NCBI GenBank assembly: GCA_021773835.1 | Contig: JAJFJQ010000037.1 | Span: 1 to 63,936, forward strand | DNA length: 63,936 nt | Source: Gammaproteobacteria bacterium | Lineage (GTDB): Bacteria > Pseudomonadota > Gammaproteobacteria > Ga0077536 | Direction: 5' to 3' | In this document: piece after piece, positions 25,230 through 36,100 of the stretch | Numbering within the stretch: the stretch's first letter is position 1 | Layout of the letters: the number at the start of each line of letters is the position of its first letter | The notes under the pieces: model-generated | Database searches by the model: none | Told to the model about the DNA's origin: nothing | What the model saw: the letters and a program-made list of their open reading frames with translations, nothing else | Position numbers and translations under genes: made by a program

Positions 25230-27470
25230 TCAAGTTTTCAGCTGGTCGCCAACCGGCAAGCGCCGGATCCGCTTTCCAGTTGCCGCGAAGATCGCATTAA
25301 CGAGAGCCGGTGCAACCGTCGGGGTACCCATCTCGCCAGCGCCGGCAGGAGCATAGTCGCTTGGCACAATGTCGACTTCAACGTCCGGCGCGGCGGCGCT
25401 CGCCAGCAATCGATAGTCGGGAAAATTGCTTTGCACGACCTGGCCATCCTTAACCGTGACTTCCTGATATAGCGTCGTTGAAATGCCGTCGATCGTGCCG
25501 CCAGATAATTGGGCATCGAGACCTAAGGGATTGACCGGCACGCCCACATCGGCTGCGCACACGCAGCGGTGTATCTTGAGTTCGCCGTTCTCAACCGACA
25601 CTTCCATCGCATGCGCGCTATAGGCACCGAAAACGAAATGTGCGGCGACACCGATCCCATGCCCACTGGCTAAATCGCGACCGTAACCAATTTTTCGCGC
25701 CGCGCGTTGCAATACTGTCGCCAGACGGCCGGTATGAAACACGGGGCCACCGTGGCCTTTGTATTTCAGTTCGCGCGGTTCGCCGAGTAGCGCTAAGCGA
25801 AATTCGACCGGGTCGGCGCCGGCGGCGTGTGCCACTTCGTCCATGAATGCCTGATTGGCGAAGGCAACAAATGTCGGTAGGGGGCCACGCCACCAACCGA
25901 GCGGCAAGCCGAATGGTACGGCGGTAAAAGTCGCCAAATAATTCGGCACACAACCAGCAGGAAACGCATCTGCATCTAGGCAGGTGAACCACGGATCGCG
26001 GCCGGCCAAATAGGGAATACGGAAACGCCGATCGGTGGCGGCAACTTTATGCACCCAACCGGTGAGTTTTTTTTGCGTATCTAAAGTTGCCGTCATCCCG
26101 TGAGCACCGGACGGCCGGTACCAATCATTGCGGATGTCGTCTTCGCGGCTCCAGATCAATTTCACCGGTTTGTTTACCGCCATGGCGATGTGCACCGCTT
26201 CGGCGACAAAATCGTTTTGGCCACGACGGCCGAAGCCGCCGCCAGAACGCGGCAGGCGAACTTCGATATTGAGTCTATCGATACCGGTTAGCTTGCTAAT
26301 CAAGCTTGATGCGGCGGCCGGTGCTTGGAGCGAGGCGATAAGTAAGGCACGGTCTTGTTCGAGCGCGATTGTCGCATTCATGGGCTCCATCGTGGCGTGT
26401 GCCAGGAACGGTTGAAAATATTCGGCCTCGACAACTTGGCTCGCCTCGGTCCGCGCAGTAGTGATATCGCCGTCTGCGCGCGCGACCTCGCCGTCCAGTT
26501 GCAATGCGCTGTGTGCAGTGTCGCGAAAGGTATCTGTATCGTCCGCCGACCAACTGCCGGTTCGCCACTTCACCTTGAGCGCTTTGCGACCTTGCATTGC
26601 CGACCAAGTATCATCGGCAACGATGGCAATACCGGCAGCGAGATGTTCAGTAAATGCGGTCTTCGAAGGCACGGGCAGTACGACGACGTGGCGCACGCCG
26701 GCAACAGCAAGCGTCGCCGAATCGTCGTAGGACTCGACTTCGCCATCGAGATAGGGAGAACGCTCGACCACAGCGACGAGTCGCCCTTCCACCGCACCAT
26801 CGATACCGTACTCGGCACGCCCCGTAACAATATCCCGTGCATCGGTAACCATCGTGCTCGTACCAATGGTGTGGAAGGCAGTAGGTGATTTTAACGGTAG
26901 CGGATGCGCCGCCACGGATAGCGTATTCGCGAGTGGCGCCAATTTGCCATAGCTTGAGCGTTGACCACCTGGGCCGATAACGTAGCCTAACTTCGTGGTC
27001 AATTTTGCCGCGTCGACGCCCCAAGCCTGTGCCGCTGCTTGGACAAACAGCTCACGCACGCGCGCGCCGACCTGGCGCATTTCGAGCCAACTTTGCGGAA
27101 TAGCGGTACTGCCACCGGCTCGTTGCGCACCGTATTTTGTATCAACTCCAGCTGTTGTATCGGCGGCAACCACGCCATAGGGCAATTGTTCGACAGTTAC
27201 TTGATCCCAGCTAACGTCGAGTTCCTCGGCGATCAACATGGGTAGCGAGGTGCGCACACCCTGACCGATCTCTGGGCCGCGCGCGCCAATGAAAACTCGC
27301 TCATCCGGTTCCACGCGCACGAACAATTGCACGGCGTCGCGTAACCACGCGGGCTCCGCGGTAGCCGCTCGATTCGCAAACGTGCTTGGCAGGAAACTTG
27401 TGGCTACCAGGCCGCCGAGCGACGTCGAGGTAACCCGTAGAAAATCTCGTCGCGTGACCGCGCTACTCAT
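25230..27470 (-). CDS. Molybdopterin-binding subunit of a periplasmic aldehyde/isoquinoline oxidoreductase
   Basis: 746 residues with a Tat signal ([15 protein letters not shown], hydrophobic to about 30). It belongs to the xanthine dehydrogenase superfamily, IorB-like branch. Conserved parts include EPMNATIAL near 362, [15 protein letters not shown] and the C-terminal [15 protein letters not shown], whose Glu (about 713) is the expected catalytic base. It hydroxylates an N-heterocycle or oxidises an aldehyde using water, with electrons leaving through the [2Fe-2S] subunit. Its ATG overlaps that gene's stop (ATGA). No MocA/XdhC-type maturation gene or cytochrome partner is nearby. Confidence 0.9.
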   Translation of the reverse strand: MSSAVTRRDFLRVTSTSLGGLVATSFLPSTFANRAATAEPAWLRDAVQLFVRVEPDERVFIGARGPEIGQGVRTSLPMLIAEELDVSWDQVTVEQLPYGVVAADTTAGVDTKYGAQRAGGSTAIPQSWLEMRQVGARVRELFVQAAAQAWGVDAAKLTTKLGYVIGPGGQRSSYGKLAPLANTLSVAAHPLPLKSPTAFHTIGTSTMVTDARDIVTGRAEYGIDGAVEGRLVAVVERSPYLDGEVESYDDSATLAVAGVRHVVVLPVPSKTAFTEHLAAGIAIVADDTWSAMQGRKALKVKWRTGSWSADDTDTFRDTAHSALQLDGEVARADGDITTARTEASQVVEAEYFQPFLAHATMEPMNATIALEQDRALLIASLQAPAAASSLISKLTGIDRLNIEVRLPRSGGGFGRRGQNDFVAEAVHIAMAVNKPVKLIWSREDDIRNDWYRPSGAHGMTATLDTQKKLTGWVHKVAATDRRFRIPYLAGRDPWFTCLDADAFPAGCVPNYLATFTAVPFGLPLGWWRGPLPTFVAFANQAFMDEVAHAAGADPVEFRLALLGEPRELKYKGHGGPVFHTGRLATVLQRAARKIGYGRDLASGHGIGVAAHFVFGAYSAHAMEVSVENGELKIHRCVCAADVGVPVNPLGLDAQLSGGTIDGISTTLYQEVTVKDGQVVQSNFPDYRLLASAAAPDVEVDIVPSDYAPAGAGEMGTPTVAPALVNAIFAATGKRIRRLPVGDQLKT

Positions 27471-27937
27471 GCGTGCTTACTCGCGGCGAGCAATCCAGCC
27501 GCGCGCTTTATTGCTCGACGGATCCGCGGGTAGGTACCGCAACGACATAAGTTGGTGATCCCCGCAATGCTTCCATCATCGGGGTTGCCGTCGCGCGCCA
27601 ACAAGTCTGCTGCAGCCATTATTTGTCCGGCCTGACAGTAACCACATTGCGGTACATCTTCCTCAATCCATGCTTGTTGCACTGGATGCAACTGGCCATC
27701 GGTCGCTAAACCTTCGATCGTGGTGACGACCTTGTCGGCCACACTACTTATCGGCGTGACACAGGCGCGCACCGCTTTGCCGTCGACATGCACCGTACAG
27801 GCGCCACAAGCGGCAATACCGCAACCAAATTTGGTGCCCGTAAGCGCGGCATAATCACGCAGATACCACAGTAACGGCATATCGCCCGCACCATCGAATT
27901 CGGTTTCACGACCATTAAGAGAGAATTGCACAGCCAT
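27467..27937 (-). CDS. [2Fe-2S] subunit of the same molybdenum hydroxylase
   Basis: 156 residues. The N-terminal plant-type ferredoxin cluster is seen as [16 protein letters not shown] with a later RAC. The second cluster is in [12 protein letters not shown] and [15 protein letters not shown]. It passes electrons from the molybdenum centre to an external acceptor. There is no signal peptide, so it is probably carried out by the Tat signal of its partner. I chose the ATG at 27937 (AAGGA 8 nt upstream), since the longer frame adds 43 residues foreign to the family. Confidence 0.92.
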   Translation of the reverse strand: MAVQFSLNGRETEFDGAGDMPLLWYLRDYAALTGTKFGCGIAACGACTVHVDGKAVRACVTPISSVADKVVTTIEGLATDGQLHPVQQAWIEEDVPQCGYCQAGQIMAAADLLARDGNPDDGSIAGITNLCRCGTYPRIRRAIKRAAGLLAASKHA

Positions 27938-28118
27938 GTGAGGTGTCCTTGTTGTCCAATTACGTTGCATTGTACCGTAGGGCAAGCGCCCCGGGTTTCT
28001 TGTAAATCGTTGCCGGCCACCTGTTTGGGCCCCAATTATTTTCAGCGCTCGAATTGCTGGGCCCAATCAACGAGAATCGTAGTCGGGACCATCCACGCCT
28101 TACGGGAGTAACGACGCC

Positions 28119-28853
28119 ATGACCTACACTGTACTTGCAAGCAATCCAGACACGAACGAGATCGGCATCGCGTCGACGACCATCACCATCAACTTCAGCC
28201 GGACCTTCCCGGTGCACCGCCACCTGCTGCCGGAGATGACCGACAAAGGGATCATCGTCGCGCCGATGGCGACAATCCATCCGCAGAATGGCTACAAGCT
28301 GTGCGACCTGCGCGACGCTGGGGTCAGCTGGGACGACATGGAGGGTGAGCTCGAGAAGCAGGACGAAAACTGGAGCTGGCGACAGATCGGCGCCGTCACG
28401 ACGAGCGGCGAGACCTGGGTTCGCACCGGCACGGATGCGTGGGACCATGCGAGCCACATCATGGCCGACGGATCGATCGCGATGGGCAACTTCATGGGTG
28501 GTCCGGAGCCAGTCAAGGCCATGGCCAAGGCGCTTGAGGACAATCGCGGGGAGTCGATGGACGAGCGGCTACTGCGCGCGCTCGAGGCCGGTAAAGCGGC
28601 TGGCGGACAGGGTCAGCCGGACCTCGGTCCGGTCCCCGAGTCGTGGGCAATGATCCAAGTCTTTAACGGCCAGCAGCCGTGGCCGGCTGTCGACGTTCGG
28701 GTCGACTTCGACGTCGACCCGGTGCCGAAGCTACGCCGGCTCGTGACGCAGCTAAAGAATATGGACAAGGTGTTGCACACCATGTCCTACAATCCGTCGA
28801 AAACCTTTGATGTTTATGGCGTAGTGTTCGACATGTACAACGCGCAGGTCTAG
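28119..28853 (+). CDS. DUF1028 protein
   Basis: 244 residues. The start MTYTVLASNPDTNEIGIAS is the DUF1028 hallmark, a predicted Ntn-hydrolase-like fold in which a residue next to the initiator Met may be the nucleophile (here Thr2). Other typical parts are GIIVAPMATIHPQNGYKL, a GNFMGGPEPVKAMA segment and RALEAGKAAGGQGQPD. The function is unproven; members often sit with amidohydrolase or hydantoinase genes, and a fused hydantoinase lies 4 kb away here. It leads a same-strand run with the Rieske oxygenase (41-nt gap). GGGAG is upstream of the ATG. Confidence 0.85.
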   Translation: MTYTVLASNPDTNEIGIASTTITINFSRTFPVHRHLLPEMTDKGIIVAPMATIHPQNGYKLCDLRDAGVSWDDMEGELEKQDENWSWRQIGAVTTSGETWVRTGTDAWDHASHIMADGSIAMGNFMGGPEPVKAMAKALEDNRGESMDERLLRALEAGKAAGGQGQPDLGPVPESWAMIQVFNGQQPWPAVDVRVDFDVDPVPKLRRLVTQLKNMDKVLHTMSYNPSKTFDVYGVVFDMYNAQV

Positions 28854-28894
28854 CAATACCCAACTGGCGATAGCGTCATCCGCGAGGTGCATCA

Positions 28895-30124
28895 ATGAGT
28901 GCCGTGACCAAAGAAAACGACTTCGACAGAAAATGGACTCTAGACTATCCGGAGCTAGGTACCGGATCGGTTTCGACCGAACCGTACCTGAGTGCAGAAT
29001 ACTTTGAGTTAGAGCGCGATGCGGTGTTCCGGCGTAGTTGGCTAAACCTTGGACGCGTAGAACAAATTCCCAACGCCGGCGACTACTTCACCAAGGATAT
29101 CGCTGTGTGTAACGCCTCGGTCATCGTCGTGCGCAGCCGCGATGGTGCGATCAAGGCATTCCACAACGCCTGTCGTCATCGATCGAATAAACTCGCCTGG
29201 CAAGAAAAAGGCTCGTGCCAATCGTTCAACTGTAAGTTTCATGGTTGGAACTATGATCTCGACGGGCGCCTGCAGTTCGTGCCCGACGAAGACCGCTTCT
29301 ACGATTTCGACAAGCGCTCAAGTGGTCTGCTGCCCGTCCATGTCGATACCTGGAACGGTTTTATTTTTATCAACCTCAACGATGCGCCGACGGAGACCTT
29401 GCGTGAGTTCCTGGGGGAACTCGGCGAACGCTTAGACGGGTTTCCGTTTGACGATATGGTGACGAACTATTGTTACCGAGCAGTCCTCGACGCGAACTGG
29501 AAAACCGCGGTGCATGCCTACAACGAGTTGTATCACCTTGGGTTTGTGCACACTCAGACTGGTAGTACCTCGATGGTGGGAACGGAGAACATGTTCGGAC
29601 GCCCGATATGGGTCGGACTTGGTATCCGCCACCAGACGATCTCTGTTTATGGCAACCCGAATCATCAATTGTCACCGGTTGAGGCACTGGCAGCAAAGTT
29701 TGGTCCCATGTTTTCACAGGGCGCGGTCGGCGATGGATCGGGATTAAACCCCGACGCCGCCGACATGTGGACCGCGGATGTGAATGTCTTCTTTCCCAAT
29801 TTCTTCGTCGATACCTTCATGGGATCGTATTTCAGCTACAACTTCTGGCCGTTGTCGCATGAGCAAACACTATATGAATATCGGCACTACACGTTAAAGC
29901 CGGAAAACGCGGCGCATCGGTTCACCAACGAATTCAGCCGGATCTGGCTCCGCGAGTTGCTGCTCGAGGACATGGAGATGATCGAGCAATCTCAGCAGGG
30001 ACTCAATTCTCGGGCGGTGACCGACATTCAACTAGGTGATTCAGAGATCGGTGTGCGTCATCACCTGAAAGTCGTCGACGATAGTGTGGCGCGACTAAAG
30101 CTTGCTAGACAGCAGGAGGCTTAA
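28895..30124 (+). CDS. Rieske aromatic ring-hydroxylating oxygenase, alpha subunit
   Basis: 409 residues. The Rieske [2Fe-2S] ligands are Cys93-x-His95 and Cys113-x2-His116 (CKFHGW). The catalytic domain has NELYHLGFVH, giving Fe ligands His214 and His219, the bridging acidic residue Glu211, and a late carboxylate in LLLEDMEMIEQSQQGL. It adds O2 to an aromatic or N-methyl/O-methyl substrate, cytoplasmic. No reductase or ferredoxin gene is in the window, so electrons must come from elsewhere. The only partner is the small gene directly downstream. Confidence 0.92.
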   Translation: MSAVTKENDFDRKWTLDYPELGTGSVSTEPYLSAEYFELERDAVFRRSWLNLGRVEQIPNAGDYFTKDIAVCNASVIVVRSRDGAIKAFHNACRHRSNKLAWQEKGSCQSFNCKFHGWNYDLDGRLQFVPDEDRFYDFDKRSSGLLPVHVDTWNGFIFINLNDAPTETLREFLGELGERLDGFPFDDMVTNYCYRAVLDANWKTAVHAYNELYHLGFVHTQTGSTSMVGTENMFGRPIWVGLGIRHQTISVYGNPNHQLSPVEALAAKFGPMFSQGAVGDGSGLNPDAADMWTADVNVFFPNFFVDTFMGSYFSYNFWPLSHEQTLYEYRHYTLKPENAAHRFTNEFSRIWLRELLLEDMEMIEQSQQGLNSRAVTDIQLGDSEIGVRHHLKVVDDSVARLKLARQQEA

Positions 30125-30125
30125 G

Positions 30126-30491
30126 ATGGCACATACAAATGCAGACAGCAGCTTACCGCCCGCCTTCGAAGATCTTGAGCCACTCGTTGCGGAAGGTTGG
30201 AGTCTCGGCACTTGGACTGAACGCAACGCGCGGCGGTATGCCAGCACGATGGAAGAGTTACAGTCTTTCTACGATCGACTGATGGCCCGCGCTGAGGATG
30301 TCCTCAAGTACCTGGCTAAGATCGACGTCGAAGATCTAGCACCGCAAGATCTTCGCCTGCTGCAGCTGATGTTGATGTTGCCGGAGGCCTCCTTTCCGGT
30401 AGAGCGCCACGGCCAGCCGACGACGCCAGATGGCGTTGACACGACCCGGTTTCCCCAGTGGGATCCGCGCCCACCGGCGCTGGTGCCGTAA
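30126..30491 (+). CDS. Small protein linked to the Rieske oxygenase
   Basis: 121 residues, mostly helical in the middle (TERNARRYASTMEELQSFYD and following) with a Pro-rich tail (PQWDPRPPALVP). No known family. It begins 1 nt after the Rieske stop with CAGGAGG inside the end of that gene, so it is co-translated with it. It is too short and of the wrong composition for a classical beta subunit. An accessory or electron-transfer-docking role is possible but only inferred from position. Confidence 0.75.
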   Translation: MAHTNADSSLPPAFEDLEPLVAEGWSLGTWTERNARRYASTMEELQSFYDRLMARAEDVLKYLAKIDVEDLAPQDLRLLQLMLMLPEASFPVERHGQPTTPDGVDTTRFPQWDPRPPALVP

Positions 30492-30513
30492 CAAGCACGA
30501 GGGTCGCCGCGAC

Positions 30514-31296
30514 TCAAAGGATCGAGTTGTTGTTGACCATGCCGCCATCGATGGTGACAACGGTTCCGGAGATATAACTCGCGCGATCCGAAGCCAGAAA
30601 AACGATGAGATCGGCGACCTCCTCCGGTTTTGCAAACCGACCCAACGGCCAGTTGGCATAGAATTCTGACGCCCGGTTTTCGTCGCCGAATTCCGCCTTC
30701 GCCTTGCTGCGCATCATCGTTTGGATGCGGTCCGTTTCCACTGGTCCCGGATTAACACCGACTACGCGCACTCCGGCGTACATGGAGCGACTACCAATCG
30801 CGCGAGTGAATGCCATCATCGAGGCATTGCCGGCAGCACCGGCGATGTAGTTGGCATCAAGCTTCTCGCCACCGGTACCAATGTCATTGACGATCACGCC
30901 GCTACCGCGCGCAGACATCCGCGCAAGAAACGCGCGGGTCATATTGATGTAGCCGTAGACCTTGAGGTCCCATGCATCGCGCCACTGCGGCTCATCGACC
31001 TTGTCTAAGGTGCCGACCGGTATCGCGCCAGCATTGTTGACCAAGATATCGACGTCGCCTGCGCTCTCGACGAGCCGGTTGACGTTGGCGCTGTCGCTGA
31101 GATCCAGGGGCGAGATCTCGACTTTGACTTGATACTGCCCCGCAATGTCCGACTGCGCCCGTTCGAGATCCGCCACGCTACGCGCGACCAAATGGAGGTC
31201 GCAGCCTTCAGCCGCGAAGCCGTTGGCGCAGGCGAGCCCAATACCCTTAGAACCTCCGGTGATCAGCACCGATTTACCAGCGAGTCCAAGCTCCAT
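30514..31296 (-). CDS. Short-chain dehydrogenase/reductase-like protein lacking the catalytic Lys
   Basis: 260 residues. The NAD(P)-binding TGGSKGIG is at 13-20 and NNAG at 87-90. The active-site region reads Y150-I-A-G-A: the Lys expected four residues after Tyr is Ala154, and the usual Ser region reads NDIG. The C-terminus has the normal VNPGPVETDR and ISGTVVTIDGG. It may be a non-canonical SDR subfamily with a different proton relay, or a binding protein. A good ribosome site (AAAGAGG) precedes the ATG. It is convergent with the Rieske pair. Confidence 0.88.
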   Translation of the reverse strand: MELGLAGKSVLITGGSKGIGLACANGFAAEGCDLHLVARSVADLERAQSDIAGQYQVKVEISPLDLSDSANVNRLVESAGDVDILVNNAGAIPVGTLDKVDEPQWRDAWDLKVYGYINMTRAFLARMSARGSGVIVNDIGTGGEKLDANYIAGAAGNASMMAFTRAIGSRSMYAGVRVVGVNPGPVETDRIQTMMRSKAKAEFGDENRASEFYANWPLGRFAKPEEVADLIVFLASDRASYISGTVVTIDGGMVNNNSIL

Positions 31297-31456
31297 ATCA
31301 AATACCTCTTTGTCATGCGTGGCTACGTTTCCACGTCTAGCAATGTCGGACTACTCGCGGTCTCACGTGCCGACTTATCTAGCCAAAAATACTTAAGGGA
31401 ATATACAGTTCCAGAGAAACCCGACGCTCAGACTAACACCGCTGCAACGATCGGGA

Positions 31457-32404
31457 TCAAGCCATTCCGGTCGCCTCGGCGAAGGCCTCGCAATTATCGA
31501 CTATCTCTTCGACACTCGGCGCGATCAGGCTCGGAATCAGTACATCTAAACCACCGTTCTCAAAGCTTGCGACATCCTCAAGCAAGGCATCACGCGGCCC
31601 GGTGAAGATCATCCGTCGACCGTCCTTCATGATCGGTTCTCCGAGCTTCGCCCACGGTACAAACAACGCAACCTCGATGTCGTCCGGATCGCGACCGTTC
31701 GCTTCACTAAGCGCCCGAACCTCCTTCACCGCAACAGTGAAACGTTCGACGGTGTCCAAGGGGTAGCGTGGATTACCCGACACCGGATACCAGCCGTCGC
31801 CTAAACGCGCGACCCGGCGCCGCGCCGCGGGCCCTTCTCCACCGATCCAGATTGGCGGGCCGGGTTGCTGCACCGGTTTCGGCGCGGCAATAACGTTTTT
31901 AAACGAGACGAACTCGCCGTCGAACTCAGCAATCTCGTCCCGCCACAAGGTCCGGTAGGCATTTATGTATTCTTCCGAGGCCGCGCCGCGACGCCGATAC
32001 TCGGGCGCACCGAGTGCGACTAATTCTTCTTCCATCCACCCGACGCCAATGCCAACCGTTAGTCGGCCCTTCGAGAGGACGTCGACGGTGGCCAGGATCT
32101 GCGAAGCCAACACCGCTGGCCGATGCGGTATGACCATGACCGAGGTCAAAAGTCGCACGCGTTTGGTTGTCGCCGCGACGAAGGAAAGCGTGGTCAGGCA
32201 GTCGATACAGTCCGTGTCGCTTGCGCCCGGCCAAGAGCCATCCTCGGTATAGGGATAGGTGGAATCAATCTGCGCGGAGACGATAACGTGGTCGGACACG
32301 CCGTAGTAGTCGAAGCCAAGCCGATCGCACGCACTCGCCAAAGTCGTAATCGGATCCGGATCCCGGGTTGGGCCTCGAGTGAAGGTATGAATGCCATATT
32401 TCAT
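31457..32404 (-). CDS. Luciferase-like (LLM) flavin/F420-dependent oxidoreductase 1
   Basis: 315 residues with the bacterial luciferase-like TIM barrel: DYYGVSDHVIVS near 32, RLTVGIGVGWMEEE near 113-127, PPIWIGGEGPAARRRVA and GDGWYPV. The family uses FMNH2 or reduced F420 to oxygenate or reduce a small substrate; the cofactor cannot be decided here. It is one of four such genes in the window and lies downstream of the second cupin gene on the same strand. Confidence 0.87.
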   Translation of the reverse strand: MKYGIHTFTRGPTRDPDPITTLASACDRLGFDYYGVSDHVIVSAQIDSTYPYTEDGSWPGASDTDCIDCLTTLSFVAATTKRVRLLTSVMVIPHRPAVLASQILATVDVLSKGRLTVGIGVGWMEEELVALGAPEYRRRGAASEEYINAYRTLWRDEIAEFDGEFVSFKNVIAAPKPVQQPGPPIWIGGEGPAARRRVARLGDGWYPVSGNPRYPLDTVERFTVAVKEVRALSEANGRDPDDIEVALFVPWAKLGEPIMKDGRRMIFTGPRDALLEDVASFENGGLDVLIPSLIAPSVEEIVDNCEAFAEATGMA

Positions 32405-32534
32405 CGGGAGCGGGTTCCTGGATCACCACTGGGCCAGTTTGCGGCGTGCCTGACGATTTACCGCCGCGGCGCTCTGAATTATCGGGCAGGCGCGGTTAAG
32501 CGAAATTGGCAATGTAACTTAACGGCCAACGTGC

Positions 32535-32984
32535 TCACGCAGCATTGGCGAGTCGCCCCGATGTAAAATCGTCGATTGTTACCAGCATCAAGACGTTCTC
32601 GTCTTTATCCAGGATCTCGAACAGCCGGCCATCAGGCGCGTACATGTTGAACAACAACAGCGAGCCCTCGGGTCCCGCGTACTCCATATGCACTTCTTCC
32701 GATGGCTTGTGCGAATAATCGCCCGCCACACGAATGCGGTGCTCGCCTTCGACACCGTTGTCAATGTCAATGAGATGATGTTCACCCTGCAATACAGTAG
32801 TCGTCGTCTCGACCAAGTGGCGGTGAAAATGGCAATATGCATTCGGCTCCCAGCGAAACAACATGTCGATGTGCCCGTCCGGTCGTGTATTGAGTACCGC
32901 GGCCCAGTAATCGATTGGGTAGTCGAAGGTCTCGTCGCCAACAAGGTGCATCCATTCAATGGCGTTGTCGTCGTAGAGTTGCAT
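32535..32984 (-). CDS. Small cupin, paralogue of the 10918-11385 protein
   Basis: 149 residues, single cupin barrel with CHFHRHLVE, LQGEHHLID and a later His in EVHMEYAGPEGSL. It aligns over nearly its full length with the cupin of the GntR-led cluster (FDYPIDY, HRH, GEHH, HMEY-GPEG, TIDDFTSG). A strong GGGGAGAG ribosome site precedes the ATG. It is divergent from the fused hydantoinase gene. A dioxygenase or metal-dependent ring/ketone-cleaving role is possible. Confidence 0.8.
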   Translation of the reverse strand: MQLYDDNAIEWMHLVGDETFDYPIDYWAAVLNTRPDGHIDMLFRWEPNAYCHFHRHLVETTTTVLQGEHHLIDIDNGVEGEHRIRVAGDYSHKPSEEVHMEYAGPEGSLLLFNMYAPDGRLFEILDKDENVLMLVTIDDFTSGRLANAA

Positions 32985-33179
32985 TTACTCTCCCCTTTTC
33001 AATTGATTCCGGTGATCCTGTTACTATCGATATGCTAACGGATGGCTAAGAGCTTGTCTGCGGCGTCTCGCCGACCAGCGGGGCCACAGATTGAATTCTG
33101 CCTAAAGGTTAAGAAACCGATTGAGGACCGCGTAACGCTGATGCAAGCTTCACGTGGCTAAATAGAAGTACCGATATCG

Positions 33180-36100
33180 ATGACAGCTGACCCGAGCCCA
33201 CCGCAACAATCACGAGCGCCTTGGCGCATTGGGGTCGACGTCGGCGGAACATTTACCGATCTCGTTCTCGCCGATGCAACTGGTGCGACCTGGGTGGCTA
33301 AGGTGCCGTCCGTCCCCGCCGATCCCAGCCGCGGGGTTGTGGCAGCGGTGCAACGCGTTGCCACCGATTTAGGGCTATCGCTGCAGCAAGTGCTGGAACC
33401 GTGTGCTTTGTTTGTGCACGGCTCAACCATCGCGACCAATACGATGCTCGAAGGTAAAGGTGCGAAGGTCGGCCTCATTACCACCGAGGGATTTCGGGAC
33501 ACCTTAGAAATTCGCCGCGGTTTGCGTGAAGACCAGTTCAATCACCGCAAGCCCTACCCGCCGGTATTGGTTCCGCGTTATCTGCGCAAATCCGTTCGAG
33601 GACGCATTGATGCCGCCGGCAACGAAACCTCAGCGCTCGATCTCGATGGGCTTGCGGATATCGCGGCCGCTTTCGAGGCGGAAGGTGTCGAAGCCGTCGC
33701 CGTGACATTGATGAATAGTTTTCTCAACGACGAGCATGAACGTGCGGTCGCCGATGCGCTAAACGACCGTTGGGCGGGACAGTGGATCACCTGCTCGGCG
33801 GCGGTGTCTCCGTTGATGGGAGAATACGAGAGGACCTCAACGGCGGTCGTCAATGCCGCCTTGTTGCCCCGGATCGTCGCTTATCTGCGCTCGCTCGACA
33901 GCGAGTTGGCAGCGCTCGGCTTGCCGCGCCCGATCTTGTTGGTGCAGTCCAACGGCGGTGCCGCCTCGGTGAACCAACTCACCGGCCGACCAGTTAACCT
34001 GCTGCTCAGTGGACCGGCAGCAGCAGTCGGCGCACTGAACCTATATCGTCATGCGGTCGATGCCGCACCCGGGACGGTTGGAGACCAAGGGAATTTGATC
34101 TCGATGGAGATCGGCGGTACCTCGTGTGATGTGCTGATGATGTCGGGCGGCAAGGTTGGTACGCGGGACGACGTGATGGTCGCCGACTACCACGTCTCAA
34201 CCCCCGCGATCGATATCCATACAGTCGGGGCCGGTGGCGGTACGATTGCCGGGGTCGACGATGCCGGTCTGTTATATGTCGGACCCGAGGGAGCCGGCGC
34301 CGATCCAGGCCCGGCGTGTTACCGACTCGGCGGCCTGCGACCGACCGTAACCGACGCGCAATTGGTACTCGGCCGACTACGCCCCGGCATGTCGGCGGGC
34401 GGGACCCTGGATCTCGATCTCGATGCGGCCCGCGAGGCCATTCGCACGGAGGTCGCCGAGCCACTCGGGATGTCGATTGAAGACGCCTCTGCCGGCATCA
34501 TCAATTTGGTCGAGCAACACCTACTGCATGCGGTTGAACATATCTCTATAGAACGTGGGCACTCGCCGCGGCGTTTCACACTTGTTGCGGCCGGCGGCGC
34601 TGGTCCGATGCACGGCGCCTCGGTTGCCGGCGGCCTTGGTTGCAGCCGAGTCTATGTGCCACGCGACGCCGGTGCGCTATGCGCGGTCGGCATGTTGCAC
34701 GCCGATGTGCGCCAAGACTTCGTGCGTTTTATGATCGGATCAATCGACGAACTGGATGTGGTGGAAGTGAATGCGGGCTTCGCCGATCTCAATGCCCAGG
34801 CGATTGAAGTGATGGGGCATGAAGGATTCGCCGCCGCTGACATCCAACTTCACCACGAATTGGAACTGCATCACCCCGGGCAACTTTGGGCCATTCGCGT
34901 GGCCGTACCCAGTGGCGTGATGGATCCCGAGAGCGTCCGAGCGGCATTCGAAGTCGAATACAAACGGCTCTACGGCCATATCCAACAAGGCGGGACTATC
35001 ATGGTGGCCTCGCTGCGGTTGACGGCTGCGGGCTCGACCGGTGAGGTCGCCGTATCGGGCGGCGAGCGCGCCGTCGATGAACCCAAAGCAATGGAGAGGC
35101 GCTCGGTTTGGCACGCTAGCCATGGCTGGCAGCCGACACCTATCTATGATGGTGCCGAGATCCGACCGGGACACCGGATTGCGGGGCCGGCACTCATTGA
35201 AGAACTGACCACGACCGTGCTGGCGGGTCCAGGCGACACCTTGTGGGTAGACGATGACGGTAATTTTTTCATCGACGTCGCATCGCAGGCAACGGCCGAT
35301 GATACCCAAAGTTCAGCGACCGCCGCCGCGCAAGCAGTGGACCTCGATCCTGTCGTACTAGCGCTGATGCAAAACCGGCTCGACCAGATCACACGTCACA
35401 TGGGCTGGGTGATGACCCGCACAGCGCGCAGCACGATTTTTAGTCAATCCCACGATTTCAGCTGTTTCATCACCACCCCCGACGGCACTCTCGTCGCCAA
35501 TGCGGACGGCATCCCTATCCATACCGGTGGCGGTGGCTTTGCGGTCCGTGCCCTGCTGCGCCGCTTCGGCGATCGTCTGCGTCCGGGCGATGTCTTCGTA
35601 CTGTCCGATCCCTACGTTGCCGGCGGCAACCACTTGCCCGACTGGGTTATCAGCCGTCCGATTTGGGTCGCTGGCGATGACGGTAAGCCGGTGCTTGCCG
35701 GGTTTTGCTGTAACCGTGCCCATCAGTCCGATATCGGTGGCGGTCTCGCGGGCACATACAACCCGGAAGCTACCGAGATCTGGCACGAGGGGATCCGGCT
35801 CCCGGTTCTAAAACTCGTCGACCAAGGCGAGGTACGCGATGACGTGTGGGAATTGCTGCTGATTAATTCGCGCACACCTGAATTGCTCGACGGTGATCTG
35901 AGGGCGATGTTGGGCTCCACCCAAATCGGATCCGAACGGGTGATCGCCCTCACCGAAGAACTTGGGATCACCCCGTATCTTCGTTATCTTGACGGCGTAC
36001 TCGACCACGCAGAGCGCCGCATGCGTGCGGCAGTGGCCGAGCTTCCGGATGGCGTCTACTACGGCGAAGACCACAACGACAACGACTGCTTCCAGAAAAT

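Noticed and set aside
35358-35786. 142-codon minus-strand frame in the hydantoinase gene
   Set aside because: Shadow of the HyuB half, which is clearly coding.
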